The notes below the pieces were generated by a model, which saw only the letters and a list, made by a program, of their open reading frames with translations, made no database searches and was not told the origin of the DNA. Below, piece after piece: positions 35,931-47,959 of a DNA stretch of 64,000 bases (positions are counted from its first letter, which is position 1; each line of letters opens with the position of its first letter). Made by a program: the position numbers and the translations under genes. Location of the stretch: the NCBI GenBank assembly GCA_022478985.1, contig JAKSZP010006606.1, positions 225,828 through 289,827 of the forward strand. Reading direction: 5' to 3'. This DNA comes from Massospora cicadina. Taxonomy: Eukaryota > Entomophthoromycota > Entomophthoromycetes > Entomophthorales > Entomophthoraceae.

Positions 35931-38230
35931 TTGCACAACCTCAGTCTTTTATTTTTGCTTAGATTTTTGTTTGTACCTGTGTGCTTGGTACCTTTGGGCG
36001 GTGCAGGTCTGGGTCTGCTGCCCTTTACCACGTTCTCCCAGCTCTTTACCATATTGTTCATACTTTTCTCACTTAGTGTTGATTATCAAATTACGCTGTT
36101 TAATTAGAATCAAAAATACTAAAAGTTATAGTAATCAGAAAGAAAAGTTAGAAACAGTTAGTTGCAGAACCTTAAATTGTTAAAATCATGTAAAAAATAG
36201 TACTCATGAAAATAATGAAAACCTTATTTGAATTATAAAATAAACATGTGCTGTTGAATATAAATTTGGCTTGAAAATTTAAGTTTTTACTATACCATTG
36301 AAGACCAAGTTTGTATTAGGTTTAGTGCTAAGCAGTAAGTCTTTTAGTAATAAGCGCTTATGATCCATTTTTTCTATATTTTATGGACAGGTTACTGTAA
36401 AAAAGTGGTTACCACTAATATGACACAAATGAATCAGTTAAAGTTATCCAAATTATGAACTAGAGTACTGATACCATCTTAGACACACATCTCTGGTGGT
36501 GTAACTTTCATCCAAAACCATCAAATACCACAAACAGTTATAGCAAAGGATTAAATCCTAGCAACAAACTCTGGTCTAAAGTAAGGATATGAGAGAGGTA
36601 ACTTCCTGGATGAATACATTTTCCAAATTACTAGGATATAGAATTTTGGCAAGATTAAAAATAGTTTAGTTTAAATAGTCATGTGCTCTATTAATTTTAA
36701 AGAGAATAAACGGACTAGAAGGTGAAACTATGGTATTTTTACAAAGTTTAATTTCTATTTTTAGATGCATTTTTAAGATTAAAATTTCTAGTTTTTCACC
36801 TTAAATAACCGTTTCAAAGTTAGTCATATAAGCTTCATTTGGTTGTTGCACTACTTTAAAATAAGATTGAAAAATTCTGTAGGTTTTGGTAATTCCAACT
36901 AATCCTAAAGTAAAATGAGATTTTGAAGTTTGTTTATGATATCTTCAGAATTCAATTGATGTGCTAATGAATTGAACACCTTTCAGAAAAAAGCCAAAGC
37001 TATGTTTCAGTTGGGAGGTGATTTAACTGTTACAGTTATACAAAAAGTAAAGGTTTTATGTTCAACTTTTTTAAGGATTAATATTTTTTAAATTTTGGAT
37101 TTGATCATAACAATGTCCAAAAATTTGCTGGTGTAATGGAATAACTCTTCAAAAATTCCAAATCTGATATATAGACTTATTACTTTTTAAATTCTGCAAA
37201 TGCCATACTAGATAATTTCCTATCATAAAAGTCCCCAAAATTTTATGACAATAAAGTTTTCCCTCTCATTTACTTAATGACAGTAATTAATGTGCTTTAC
37301 TTATTGTAAACTAAAATCAACATGGGACTTGCATCACATTTGTCAAAAGATGCTTTGGTTATTTATACTTCCTCTTGGACTAAACGCTACCAACTCCTTA
37401 TGCTTTTTTTATTCCAATTAATGGCTATTTATGTGCCAAGATTAGCATGCAAGCATAATAGATCATAGTATTACAAGAATTGTTAGAATTTATAAGAATA
37501 TAAACTCAATACACCAAAATAAAGGCAAAACATTATCAATTGAACTATCCTTTTGGTGACATGATGCCCATTTAGATGAATTTTAATTTGGTAGATTCAA
37601 TAAAACTATACCTAGATGAAGTGCAATGATTTTGTTAAGATTATCATAATATAATTATAACATTAAACGCAATAAAATTTTTATGCTGGTCAAAGTGATA
37701 AAGGTCTTATGCTAAGTTAACTAAGCGTTCCAACATTAATCAGTTTATAAACTACTTTTTTTATTTAGATATAATTATTATAAAAGGCGTATCAAGGACC
37801 ATCTAGTACTAAAAAAAGGCGTATCAAAAACTAGCTACTGAATTATAGAAAAATGACTAGAAAAGTATTATAAACCTAAGATGATCATCCCCTTTATCAG
37901 ATCAGATAACTAACATCTTACAGTATATAATATTATACCAATAAAGTCAACACTATTTTATAAATATATGTGTATCTATATACTAGTATAGATTTTATTA
38001 TAGATTATCACAAGATTTATATAAAAAGACAACTTAAGAATAAATACATCACACAAAGATGGAAAAAGAAATTAAAATCATGTAGCATAAATTATAGAAT
38101 TACCTGAAAACTACATGTGCATTAATTTACACACTGGGATACATAATTTAGGCTTCACTGTGGTGCTTAACTATACTGATGAATATAATATGTATGTCAT
38201 CATTACAGTTCTCTAGACTGTCACCAAGGT
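35931..38230. other. AT-rich gene-free stretch
   Basis: No recognised genes. A short near-repeat AAAGGCGTATCAA occurs twice around 37782-37830. Otherwise stop-rich. Confidence 0.6.
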
Positions 38231-38584
38231 TTAAAGGTGGTCCCAAAGCCAAAAATTTGCAAAGAGGCCAAAAAACGTAAGAATGGACTCAATACAGGCT
38301 ACTTTATTAGTTTAAAATGTATTGATATTATAGGGTGCACAGGGACACGGTGCCTCAAAGATTTTTGTGGCCCCATCCGCTCAGGATATCTCATGCCTTC
38401 TGGATTGACCACCTGGGTGGCACCCTCAATGTAATTTATTGTCCCCATGACTGGAGCAGTGGAGGCCACACTTGCGATTCAGGAAGCAGGGACAAGATTC
38501 CTGAAGTCATCTCCATGGATTATCAAATGTGTGTAATTTCTTGATTGAATTTGGGTTTGGTGGCAATGAGATAAGGGTTCCTGC
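38231..38584. other. Unassigned sequence next to LTR
   Basis: Less AT-rich than its left side but without a protein-like frame of recognised family. Confidence 0.4.
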
Positions 38585-39276
38585 TGTAATGGTCTGAAAC
38601 GTCCCAGTTTCCAAATCACCATCTTACCAAAGGTTTAACACAATTGATGCCAAATGTCCAGTGTAAGCTAGACTCTTAAGGTAGGTGTTAGCGCCTCATG
38701 CAACTAACCCACTAAACCTTGAAATTAGAAAACTAAAAAAAGCGAGACAAAGACAAAATAGGTAAGCAAGGTTGCAACCCCTGGAATTAACCTTATTTTA
38801 ATTTTATAAATAAAGAGTTGCAGATGAACAGGATCCCAATAATCTGATGCTGCAAACAAAACAAGGGAAAAGACATAGTAATTGGAGGGAGGGAAACCCC
38901 AAAACCCAAGTTTTTGTTGACGTGACAAAAACTTGTTGCATCACAGATCACCAGGTAAGTCAAGGTAAGGGTGGCCCCAAGTCCACCAGAGAAACCCACG
39001 TGAGAGTGGAAATTGAGAGAGAATTCCAAACAAAGTTCAGAATTGTGAGGACTCAACCTTAAAGATCACCCTTCCACATCCTCGTTCAAACCTGACAAAT
39101 ACCAAAAATCTTTTAAAATGAATTGGCTCAGGATTTGGAAAGTCTGAACCCTAGTTTAAATGCAACAAATGGATTAATCCCATTTGTTACACATTCAACT
39201 AAGGTCAAGAGTTAATTCACTGCATCTCAATTTGTAAGTAGGGACTTTGATTTGTTTTTCATCTTAAATCCTGACA
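38585..39276 (-). repeat. 3' LTR of the 38.6-43.7 kb element
   Basis: On the element strand, TTGAGGGGGGCG (polypurine tract, about 39278-39288) precedes TGTCAGGATTTAAG. The other end is taken as TGTAATGG at 38585 by comparison with TGTAACAAATGG of the 52.9-kb LTRs. Internal blocks (AGGTAAG sites, TTAACCTTATTTT against TTAACCTTTACTTT, an AAGTTTTTGTTGACGTGAC-like stretch) also correspond, so the two LTR families are related. Confidence 0.65.
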
Positions 39277-39299
39277 ACGCCCCCCTCAAGATCCTGTCA

Positions 39300-40400
39300 G
39301 AGGAGGGTATATGGCCAAAGGATCTGGCCATGCACCCTATTAATAATGGTCCCCTGGGTGACGTCAGAAATGGAGTACTCTGACTTCAGCTTATGAAAAA
39401 CCTTATAAGGTCCAGACCAAATAATGTCAAGCTGATTCTGTTGACCTCCAGGTTGATGGTGATAGATTAGAACAAGGTCACCTAGTTGGAAAGTTGGTAA
39501 AGAGGGTCAGTCAAGATTATATTCGGGATGTCTCTCTTCCTGTAGTGGTGACAATGCCATGTGTGGCTAAGGAATGAAGCCGGACACTTTCATCAGCTAA
39601 GGCCATCATAGTTAACTTGGAGTTCTCAGGTGTAGAGTCTCAAGTGATGGATGAACGCTACTTGGTAGCTGGGGAGCACGCCCATACAGGGTTAAGATAG
39701 GGACATCTTGATGACTCGGTGGTAGCTTATCTTATAGGCAAGCAAAGCGCTGGTTGGGTAATGGTTCCAGCAAGCAGGATTTGAGGTGGCCATCTTATGT
39801 AAAATGGATATAAGAGCTCCGTTAGTGCGTTCTACCGCCCCATTAGTTGATGGGTGGTAAGGGGCGGCGAAACTCTAGATAATGCTAAATAGCGAGATAA
39901 GTTCTTATACTACCTGTGAGGTGTTGTTCAACCCATTGTCCAAAAGTTAGGTTTTGGGCACCCATGATGGGTGAAAATGGATCAAACAAGAAAGAGGGCT
40001 GTGGCTTTGGCGGTGGCAGCTGGGATCAAAATTGCTTCACCCACCCGGTTAGATGCTCCACGGCTAGGAGAATATATTTATGGACATGTAACCAAGTGGG
40101 AAGAGGCCCCACTACATTGATGCTAATGACATTGAAGAGCCCCATTGGGCAATGACCAAGTGTTGAAATTGAGGATTGGCTCAGTCTTGGGATTGGCAAG
40201 TCATACATGCCTCTAAAACCTCTTAAATTCTCTACCACTTGGTACCAATAACATCGTGACTTCAGTCATTTGTGAGTCATCTTAACCGCCCTTGTTCCAC
40301 ATTAGAATGTCCCTCTAGAATAACATTGGTTGGAAAGAAGGGCGGACATAAGGGAACCATTTATTATTGACCCTCTTATAGAGCAACCCATCCTTAATTT
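39300..40400 (-). pseudogene. Ty3/Gypsy integrase, inactivated
   Basis: Minus strand: core fragment with NVISINVVGPLPTW (about 40090-40130), where the catalytic Asp of the usual I-D-x-x-GP reads Asn (codon at 40115-40117), and LAVEHLTGWVKQF. The C-terminal module has QLGDLVLIYHHQPGG, IIWSGPYKVFHKLKSEYSIS and HGQILWPY (39310-39500), a clear GPY/F domain. The middle core is heavily broken. Confidence 0.8.
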
Positions 40401-40559
40401 TAGTGTCTCAGCTCACTTTTCATAGATCAGTTTGGACCTTGGGAGTTTTCAACTCCCACCGCTCAGGTTGTCCTAACATAATGTACAGCCATTCCTCCTC
40501 AGGGGTCAAAGCTGCTAGCACTGGCATCCTGAAGAGGCCGTCATCCTTTTGGTGAATTG

Positions 40560-40960
40560 CGCTTGCATAATAGACAATGGTGAAATTATAGCTATGCAGT
40601 CATAAGGCCATCTGCTTAATGGCCATTAGGGTCCTTCATTTGCTGGAGCCACTGAAGCGTGTAATGGTTTGTAACAATGGTAACATGGGTACTATAGAGA
40701 TAAGGCCAAAAAAGTTTGATGGCTAGAAAGACAGCCAGGCACTCCACCTCAGTAACACTGTAGTTCTATTTGGCTTTTCTCAATGTCTTACTAAAATAGG
40801 CCACGTGATGATCAATCTGCTTTTTGTTGTGCTGGGCTAGGATAGCCCTGACAGCAACATTGCTTGCATCTTTAAACAACAAGAAGCGTTGATAAAACCC
40901 TGGGTGACTAGATTGGATTTAGTACATAGAGCATTTCTCAAGGCATTAAAAGCCTGTTCT
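40560..40960 (-). pseudogene. Ty3/Gypsy RNase H, inactivated
   Basis: Minus strand shows LFKDASNVAVRAILAQ (usual TDAS is KDAS), DHHVAYFSKTL, YSVTEVECLAVFLAI, and TIVTNHYTLQWLQ. In the last, the catalytic Asp of TDH is Asn (codon at 40667-40669). Confidence 0.8.
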
Positions 40961-40962
40961 TG

Positions 40963-41750
40963 TTAAGGCCGCCATTCAAAAGGCAAATTCTTCTGTAGGA
41001 GATAGAATAGTGGCTCAGCTAGGTCAGCAAACCGGGTAATAAATTGACAATAATAGCCCACCATGCCTAGGAACACCTGGATATCCCTTAAGCTTTGGGG
41101 GCGCGACATTCTTTCTATGGCGTCAACTCTGTCTGGTATAGGCTGGATGCCATCCTTTAAAACTATGTGTCCCAGAAACACCAGTTCTGACTGAAAGAAA
41201 GAACACTTAAAAGGTTTAAGCCCTATAGAAGCCTTCCAGAGCTGATTGAAGACTTCCCTGAGATACTTGACGTGTCCATTAAAGGTTTGTGAGAAAACAG
41301 TATGTTTTTTAGGTAGACAAGGATGCACAGAAGCTCAAGTCCCCAATGATCCCATCCATGATGCATTAGAAAGTGGCCGGAGAGTTACAGAGGCCCTGGG
41401 GCATCCTCATGGCTCGAATAGTCCCTCATTAGCTATGAGAGCGCACTTGGCTCAATCTTCAAGGGCGAGCTCAATTTGCTAATATCCGCTGGCAAGGTCC
41501 ATGGTGGAAAAGTACTGCAATCCGGAGAGCAGATGGAGGAAATCATTAATTCAGGGCAGAGGATAACTGTCCATTTTGGTGATGGAGTTGAGTTGCTGGT
41601 AGTCCATCGCCACCTGGTGGCTGCTGTCCTTCTTCCAAACCAGAAGAAGAAGAGAGGCCCAAGGGCTGCGCAATGGTACTAGGAGTCCAGCATTGAATAG
41701 TTGTCTGAGCTCCACTATCATCTGAGCCTCTTCAAACTTGCTCTTTCAGT
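40963..41750 (-). pseudogene. Ty3/Gypsy reverse transcriptase, catalytic box YLKN
   Basis: Minus strand: STMDLASGY (about 41510) then VYLKNILFSHK at 41304-41315, where YxDD reads YLKN. A long open stretch follows (41328-40963) with LKPFKCSFFQSELVFLGHIV, IQVFLGMVGYYCQFI and LPFEW, the RT connection and thumb. The PQG region is frameshifted. Confidence 0.85.
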
Positions 41751-41939
41751 AAGGTTGTGACCGGAAGGGGGGAAATCCCAGTCTACACATGATGGATGAC
41801 TCCATTTATTCTTTGGAAGTCATAGGTTGAGGCCAAAAATAGGTCTGAATACTCCTTTAACAACTCTTATACCTTGCGTTGTTGGTCATCTGAGAGGTCC
41901 TTTCTGATACATGTGTTAAGCAGGACCACCAATGAGGGC

Positions 41940-42280
41940 GTTACAAGCTAAAGTCTCTTAGGGTTATAAAACTTTGGACATTGTCAGCAGCCTCCACTAG
42001 TAGGAGGTAGACATAGGCGGTGGGACTGGTTGGACCTTCTATTTTTGGTTTGTCAGTAAGGTTAGCCAGCAACACTGATATGGATCCAGCATAAGCTGAG
42101 TCTAAAATTCCCAGGCAGGTTAGCACTTCCTGGGTGGCCGGGTTTTCTAGGCCTCAGATTTCCAATGGGTATCCAGAGGGGATGTTAACATGGACCTGGG
42201 TGTTGGCAATGGCTTGGGACTTCAAAGCTATTGTAGTCACCCTAGGTAAGTAGATTGGCATGCTTTCTTGCCCATCAACA
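41940..42280 (-). pseudogene. dUTPase-like domain between protease and RT
   Basis: Minus strand: ANTQVHVNIPSGYPLEI, a stop, then LTCLGILDSAYAGSISVLLAN and LTDKPK. GILDSAYAG-S-I-x-VLLAN parallels the third conserved dUTPase motif and matches GILDSVYQG-P-I in the element at 265-640. Key catalytic residues are not retained. Confidence 0.55.
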
Positions 42281-42289
42281 GCAAGGGCA

Positions 42290-42870
42290 ATCAGACGTGA
42301 AAGCCCATATTGTGATATTTTAGCCAATTTGATTCAGCATTCACTCTCCAGTAAACAGACTTAGGCTTTGATTTCCATCTTAGAATCATGAGAGGTTTTG
42401 AAGATCAGGGGAGCCTGATGCCCTAGTAGGGATAGAAAAGCCATCATTGTAATGGACTACTGCTGCGTAGTCTCAAAGGAACTGAGTCCCAAGGAGCAGG
42501 TCATAGCTAGGTTTATCTAGCGCGACAGTGGGGGTGTTTCCAGAGAGCTTTCAAAAATATACAAGTAGAGAGGAATAGGCCCCTATAGATCAGGTGCATT
42601 GTGGGCCAGCTGTGCCATACAACTTATAATGGGGCAAATCTAAAGCGATCTTGATGCGCTTCATTAATTTGGACAATATGACGTTCATGGGGAGCCACTG
42701 TCACTATGGTAAAGACTGGAATCTTATGAAATCAAAATACGACGTGGGTAACCAGACTTCTAAACTGGTGTGGTAGCATGAGACATATGGGCGAGTCATC
42801 AGAAGAAGAGTAAGCAGAATCAATTTCTTTATTATTGATTGATATCAAAATTCTTTTCCAGGTGCAATAG
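42290..42870 (-). pseudogene. Ty3/Gypsy protease region, highly degenerate
   Basis: Minus strand retains YDLLLGTQFL (about 42480-42510), the C-terminal protease motif shared with the 12.8-20 kb element. The catalytic DTG box expected about 70 codons upstream is not intact; only TVAPHERHIVQI is readable. Confidence 0.5.
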
Positions 42871-42879
42871 CTCTAGGTT

Positions 42880-43700
42880 CATTCAAAGTTATGGAGGATT
42901 CTTGAGGCGTGGTAGGGATTTGAGCATGAAGCGCCTCATCCTTCATGCTGACGGTCCTTTTCCAACCTCCTCAGCAAGTCATTTCCAGTAGGTCTTGGCG
43001 CTGTGTCTGAAAATGTTACAGTAGATGCATTGAGGTCGAGAATTCTTCTGGTTTTTACCACATGGACTCAAGGATGGTTAAAGGGACCTGAAGAGGTAGC
43101 TTAGAGTGTAGCGTCAATACAGGGATCTTGTTAAAAGCTTCCTTAAACTCTCAGATACAAGTAAACCCAGTTTTCTGTAAAACATATGTTTTTAAACCTC
43201 AGGGTAGGATCAAAATGCGGAGATAGCAGTGGTTATAGCATCATCCAAGGTGATACAATTTAAGTGACTAAGGGTTGTTTGGGCATAAAACGGCTGGCAA
43301 ACTCCATGAGGCTTTCTCCTTTATTCAGGCAGATACCCATGAACGTTTATTTTTAGTTGGCCAGGGTTTGATTGATGCAAGTTCTTGATTTAAGGCTGTA
43401 TAGACCTGTTCTCAGGTGTTGCACTCCTTAATAGGGGGGTCATGATCTCCTGGGCAGTGCTGTTGAGGCAGGAGTGGATATTCTTCACCTTCTACTAGTT
43501 GGTGGCCTCCTTTATGGAACTCTCATATGCGTACAGGAAGAAGGCAATGCTTACCTAGCTAGGGTGAAATTTTCTTTAAAGCTAGGTGTTGAAGTTTTGG
43601 CCTACTTAAAATGGTCTGGTTCTTCTTTTTAGATGAATCAGAGTTTCAAGCACCTATTGTATGGAGACAATAGACCAGACTGTGACATTAATTAGAATAT
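42880..43700 (-). pseudogene. Ty3/Gypsy gag with broken zinc knuckle
   Basis: A knuckle at 42988-43029 (minus) reads CIYCNIFRHSAKTY: CX2CX4HX4 with the last Cys replaced by Tyr. The capsid-like upstream portion is fragmented by stops. Confidence 0.6.
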
Positions 43701-44205
43701 AAACTCCTCAAAAATAACACTTCAAGGCTGTCTCTCCTGTCATTTACTTGCACAAAGGCTCACTTCCCTGATCCTTATGATCCCAAGTTATTCCTCAACT
43801 TAAACAATGAAAATGTATTAAATACAAAATGCTTGTAAAAAACTACCAACTTGTTATGCTAAAATATCGTTTTTTATTTGTGTAAAATAGGGAGAATTTA
43901 TCAATTTGATGTTAACCAAACCTTACTTATAACACCTCGCCTCACATCGCCACTTAGCCAGTGGATCACAATGAAGACTTCAGAGGGTCTAAAAAATATG
44001 AGGCTCTGTGGTGACTCAGCTCAGCCTCGTGGTCAGTGTTTTACTGATAATATTTCAAGATAGTGTTTCCTCTGGTGCGTCTGAAAATAGCTAAACCATC
44101 GCTCCTCTTGAGTAACGGTGGCACATACCTATGCGACTTGTACCACTAATTAGTAATTAATTTGATCAAAAACTCAATCAACATTAAAAACAAATTTTGA
44201 CATAG

Positions 44206-44316
44206 ACCAACAAAGCCCACGAGCCCAGGTCATTGAGTCAACTATTATTAAGTCTGACTTAACCAACAAAGCCCCAGCCCGTGTTATCTAGTCAGATATT
44301 ATTAAGTGGAATTGCT
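44206..44316. repeat. Two-copy imperfect tandem repeat, period 56
   Basis: ACCAACAAAGCCC begins at 44206 and at 44262; both units end with TATTATTAAGT. Coding was not seen. Lies between two Gypsy remnants, possibly in LTR-derived sequence. Confidence 0.6.
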
Positions 44317-44429
44317 AGGCCGCGGATCTCAAGCTTCACATATACTTAGGATTCTATGATCCATAGTCACTGATATCTTCGTTATAATCCATAATAAATT
44401 AGGCATAAGCTAGTATTATAATGTCCCTA

Positions 44430-46900
44430 TCAAAATACCTGATGATTAGGTCCAGTCAACTACTCAACAGTGATTTTAAAATCACAATTAAACTCTAAAT
44501 AAACTGGTATGATATTGGCAGAAGCCACATCAAATGAAGAGTCTAACCCTCATAACAAAAAGGTAAGGGCACCTTTAAAATTGGGCTTCAGAAGAGGTGC
44601 AAGGCTGAGTTTGTGTACCTTAGGCCACTGGAGTAAATTGCCCTTAGTGCTGACTTTATACAAGGGGATTAATAATTCCTGCCCAACCTTCAGGGATAAA
44701 CATCAGGATATTGGCTTTCACTTTGGTTCTGATATCAAATTTCAGCCACCAATCTACCCCTAAAATAGTTGGGTATGGGAGATTTTTGACTTTCTGGAAG
44801 CAGTCAGCAAATGGTACTTGCCAACTTGATAATCTTTTAATTCTGAATTCTTAGTTTGGGAATACCCTGGGAGGCTTCTTCCATAACCATACCACCAGGC
44901 AAGTATTTTAGCTCAAGGTAGTCAGCTAGGTATTAGTCAACAAATTCTCAGAGGCCCTAGTATCCACCAAAAATAGTTGTAAATAATTTCCCTAAAGGGG
45001 AATAAAGAGTAGTATTAACAGAAAAAAACAAAATAACTTTGACTAATCACAGATAAAGCCAGAAATTCTCCAGTAAAATCTTCATCAGGCAATATCATGC
45101 CACCAGAATAAGTTTTGCATCAAAATGGAGAAGGATAGTTGGCCACCATCACCTCTGAGGACTCATACCTCATAATATCCTCAGCAGTAGCATACATATC
45201 TGCATATTGTAATATTAGCTTCCTTTCCACCTCCTGAGTCTGGAGAATCATAGTGGGGGTCAGGAGCGGGTTCTCAGGGGTGATATGATACACGGAAATC
45301 AGATCCAAACTGGATTTGAAAGAGCTTATAATCAGTCCATTCATATTATATGAATTCCGTTAAAAACGGCGTTTTTGTATTTCAATGGCACCAACCTTAT
45401 CTGACAACTGGCTAATGATTATATCTAACACCATAACAGCTAGGCCCCTACCAAGGGTTCAGCTGCTTCCCTCAGGAAAGAGCTTCAGAGGGGCATCATA
45501 TCAGTTGATTTTAAAAAGTTTAGGTTTGGGGATATACTTATTCAAACCTTTTAATTCCCTGAAATGGATGAAGGATCAGGGTAGAGCCCTGACCCATTAA
45601 AAGAAGAATCCTTTGTTTTGGGTGCCAAAATTATATGGGGCCTCTGCAGGTGACATCATCACAGAAAAAATAACTGAAACTTTACCTAAAGACTTAGGGC
45701 TAAACACTTGCCCACCCTTGAGTTTCAACAAAACTGAAGTTATTAAAAGATAAGACTCTTCCCATTTTAAGTACGCACAGGAGTTTTTGGTGCTAGTATT
45801 TATAAAGGTCTCCCTGGGTGGAACAACGATGCCCAAATTAACTGCCCCCTTTCCAGTTAAGGCAGAAAAATAACCCCAAAGAGCTTCTATCAGTGGATTG
45901 AATTTAGCAGGTAGAGCCTGCCATACTGGGGCGTTCCTTATGGAAGTATTCAACGTTGAATGAAGAAAAGACGTTTTAGCTACATCTTAAAAAGGTAGTT
46001 GTTTGGGCCTGGTTCCAAAGTTCATTTATATATGCTTAAAAAAGGCGTCCCGCCTGACGCATAGCAAAGAACTTGTAGAAGGTTTGGGAGGATTATAAGT
46101 CAGGGTAACGCTTTTTCAGAAAGTATTCCAAGCTTCCTACATTTATCCATAAATGCAGCTGTTTTTGGAACACTGAGAAAAACCAGTCAGTGCACTGGGG
46201 GACAGTCACTACATAAGTTTTAATCCATGATAGGGTAGACGGGAGCGTTTTAAGCTTTTTATTCATGAAAGCTTCTGATGTGATGGAAGCTAGCGCCTGT
46301 TAGATTTCAGAATAAACTTCTGGGGTATGCCTCAGGATCACACCAACAGGATCCTAAAGGCTAAAACCACAAGGTATGAGCATAAAAGATTGAGAACTTC
46401 CCAGTTAGACATATCAAGAATAACGCCAAGATGAACTAAAAGAAATTAATTGAGAATGCCTGTGGTGAGCAGCATAGAGGCTGGGACAAACGGCCAAAGC
46501 ACCCTGTTAACACTTGGGGAGAGCCCCACTTGGATAGTTCTCATTCATGTATAGTAAAAGGGTTAGTCAACTAATGTTAAGAGATTATCTGTAACTCCCT
46601 TTTTTCCCTAACAGGTTGTGTGGAATGTACAGCCACACTACCAGGGAACAAGCTGCTAACAGTAAATGTAAGAGGGCATCATGAAAGGTGCCATTACGCA
46701 GGAGACCCAAGGAGAGGGTGTGCAGAATTGTGTATATTACTATTTAACTAAAAATGTGAGGACTTGGTAGGACCCCAGGGGGAGTTCAAAACCAAGCGCA
46801 GATCAGAATTAGGATTTTTGGGTGCCTTGATTTGGAGGGGTCCAGATTTTCCCAGGGAATGAATTAGAATCCATAAATTTTTAAACCATAATAAAATGAC
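44430..46900 (-). pseudogene. Gag-protease remnant of a second Ty3/Gypsy lineage
   Basis: On the minus strand LFLVDTRASENLLTN (about 44945-44985) is a retropepsin start with DTGAS altered to DTRAS, and TILGVDWWLKFDI (about 44735-44775) is the matching ILG-x-DW motif. This DTGAS/ILGxDW signature differs from the IDTGAP/YDLLIG type of the other elements. Upstream 45120-45953 contains protein-like frames (ALPAKFNPLIEALWGYF) that may be gag. No RT follows, so the copy is truncated. Confidence 0.6.
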
Positions 46901-47940
46901 TTAACTACCAAGGACATCCTCCAGGAGGCCTGCAAAGAGGTCAAACCATGTGACTATCTGAAAAGCGAAAACAAACATAGTTTTTTAAAGTAATCCATCA
47001 ACAAAGAAGATTGGTCTCAAACAGCTACGTTTAAAAAATGGGGTATATCTTTTTATAAGGGCTAGGCACTGTACTCAATACAACCATTAAACGCAAACTA
47101 CCAACTATTGTTGTACTATAGTTTGATTAAGCTCACATTTGGGTGATTGACTTCAATTAGATTTATCAGATTTGGAAAAATAGTAAACTGAACAGGACCC
47201 AAAGCCCCAATTTACAAGCTTATGTAATGTCATACCATAATTTAAAATCTAACTAATACACTATAGAGCTGAGAATGTAACGCTCTTGAAACCATCACGC
47301 ACAAAACCAATTTAATCATATTTTGACCTTACACAGCGTTAATCAAGGGTTTTCTTCAGGGCAGACAGGTCTCTAACTTAATTCCCTTGGCCTCCCCCCT
47401 CAGACTTATTGGTACAATCTGTCCACACAATTATGTCATTTATTCATGACAAAAACCTTATTATCAAAATTATGCTTATAAAACAAACCTAAAAGCACAC
47501 CATAGTTTAAATACTGACAGTGGCTATGGGACTCATGTTGGATATCTTTGGTTCTGATAGGCTCCAGCAAGCTAAAATAAACAATAAAAACCCTTCAAAA
47601 TGGCATTCCCTTCCTGTATACAATAAAAATCATTAGTTCCCATTGGTTTAACTATTTGATAACTTAAGAGTACTGAGTTATTTGGGATAATTGCATTACA
47701 ATTATAAATGACAGGGATGTTAAGGCTTTTTATGCAAATTAACCAATAATAAATAGACTATTACATCTAAGAACTGGCAAATAGCAAAATTATATAATAT
47801 TAACCCTAATAATGATGAGTTTGGCCAGAACTGAATAAGGTAATTGTTTATTAGGAACATGATGTGAATACAAAATCTCTTTCTGCTCAACATCACTTTT
47901 GAGCAATTTTGAAAAAGTTAATATTCCACCGCCACCTCAC
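46901..47940. other. AT-rich gene-free stretch
   Basis: No coding or RNA features recognised; the rightmost part may hold the 5' UTR of the half-LINE starting at 47960. Confidence 0.5.
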
Positions 47941-47959
47941 CATACCAATTTTCCATCTC

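Larger units (their letters stand above)
38585..43700 (-). mobile_element. Ty3/Gypsy LTR retrotransposon, inactive
   Basis: Minus strand gag-protease-dUTPase-like-RT-RNase H-integrase, polypurine tract and 3' LTR. A matching 5' LTR was not found at the right end, so the element is probably truncated there; the right boundary is approximate. Confidence 0.85.

Noticed and set aside
37782..37830. AAAGGCGTATCAA occurring twice
   Set aside because: Too short and isolated to define a repeat family from this window.
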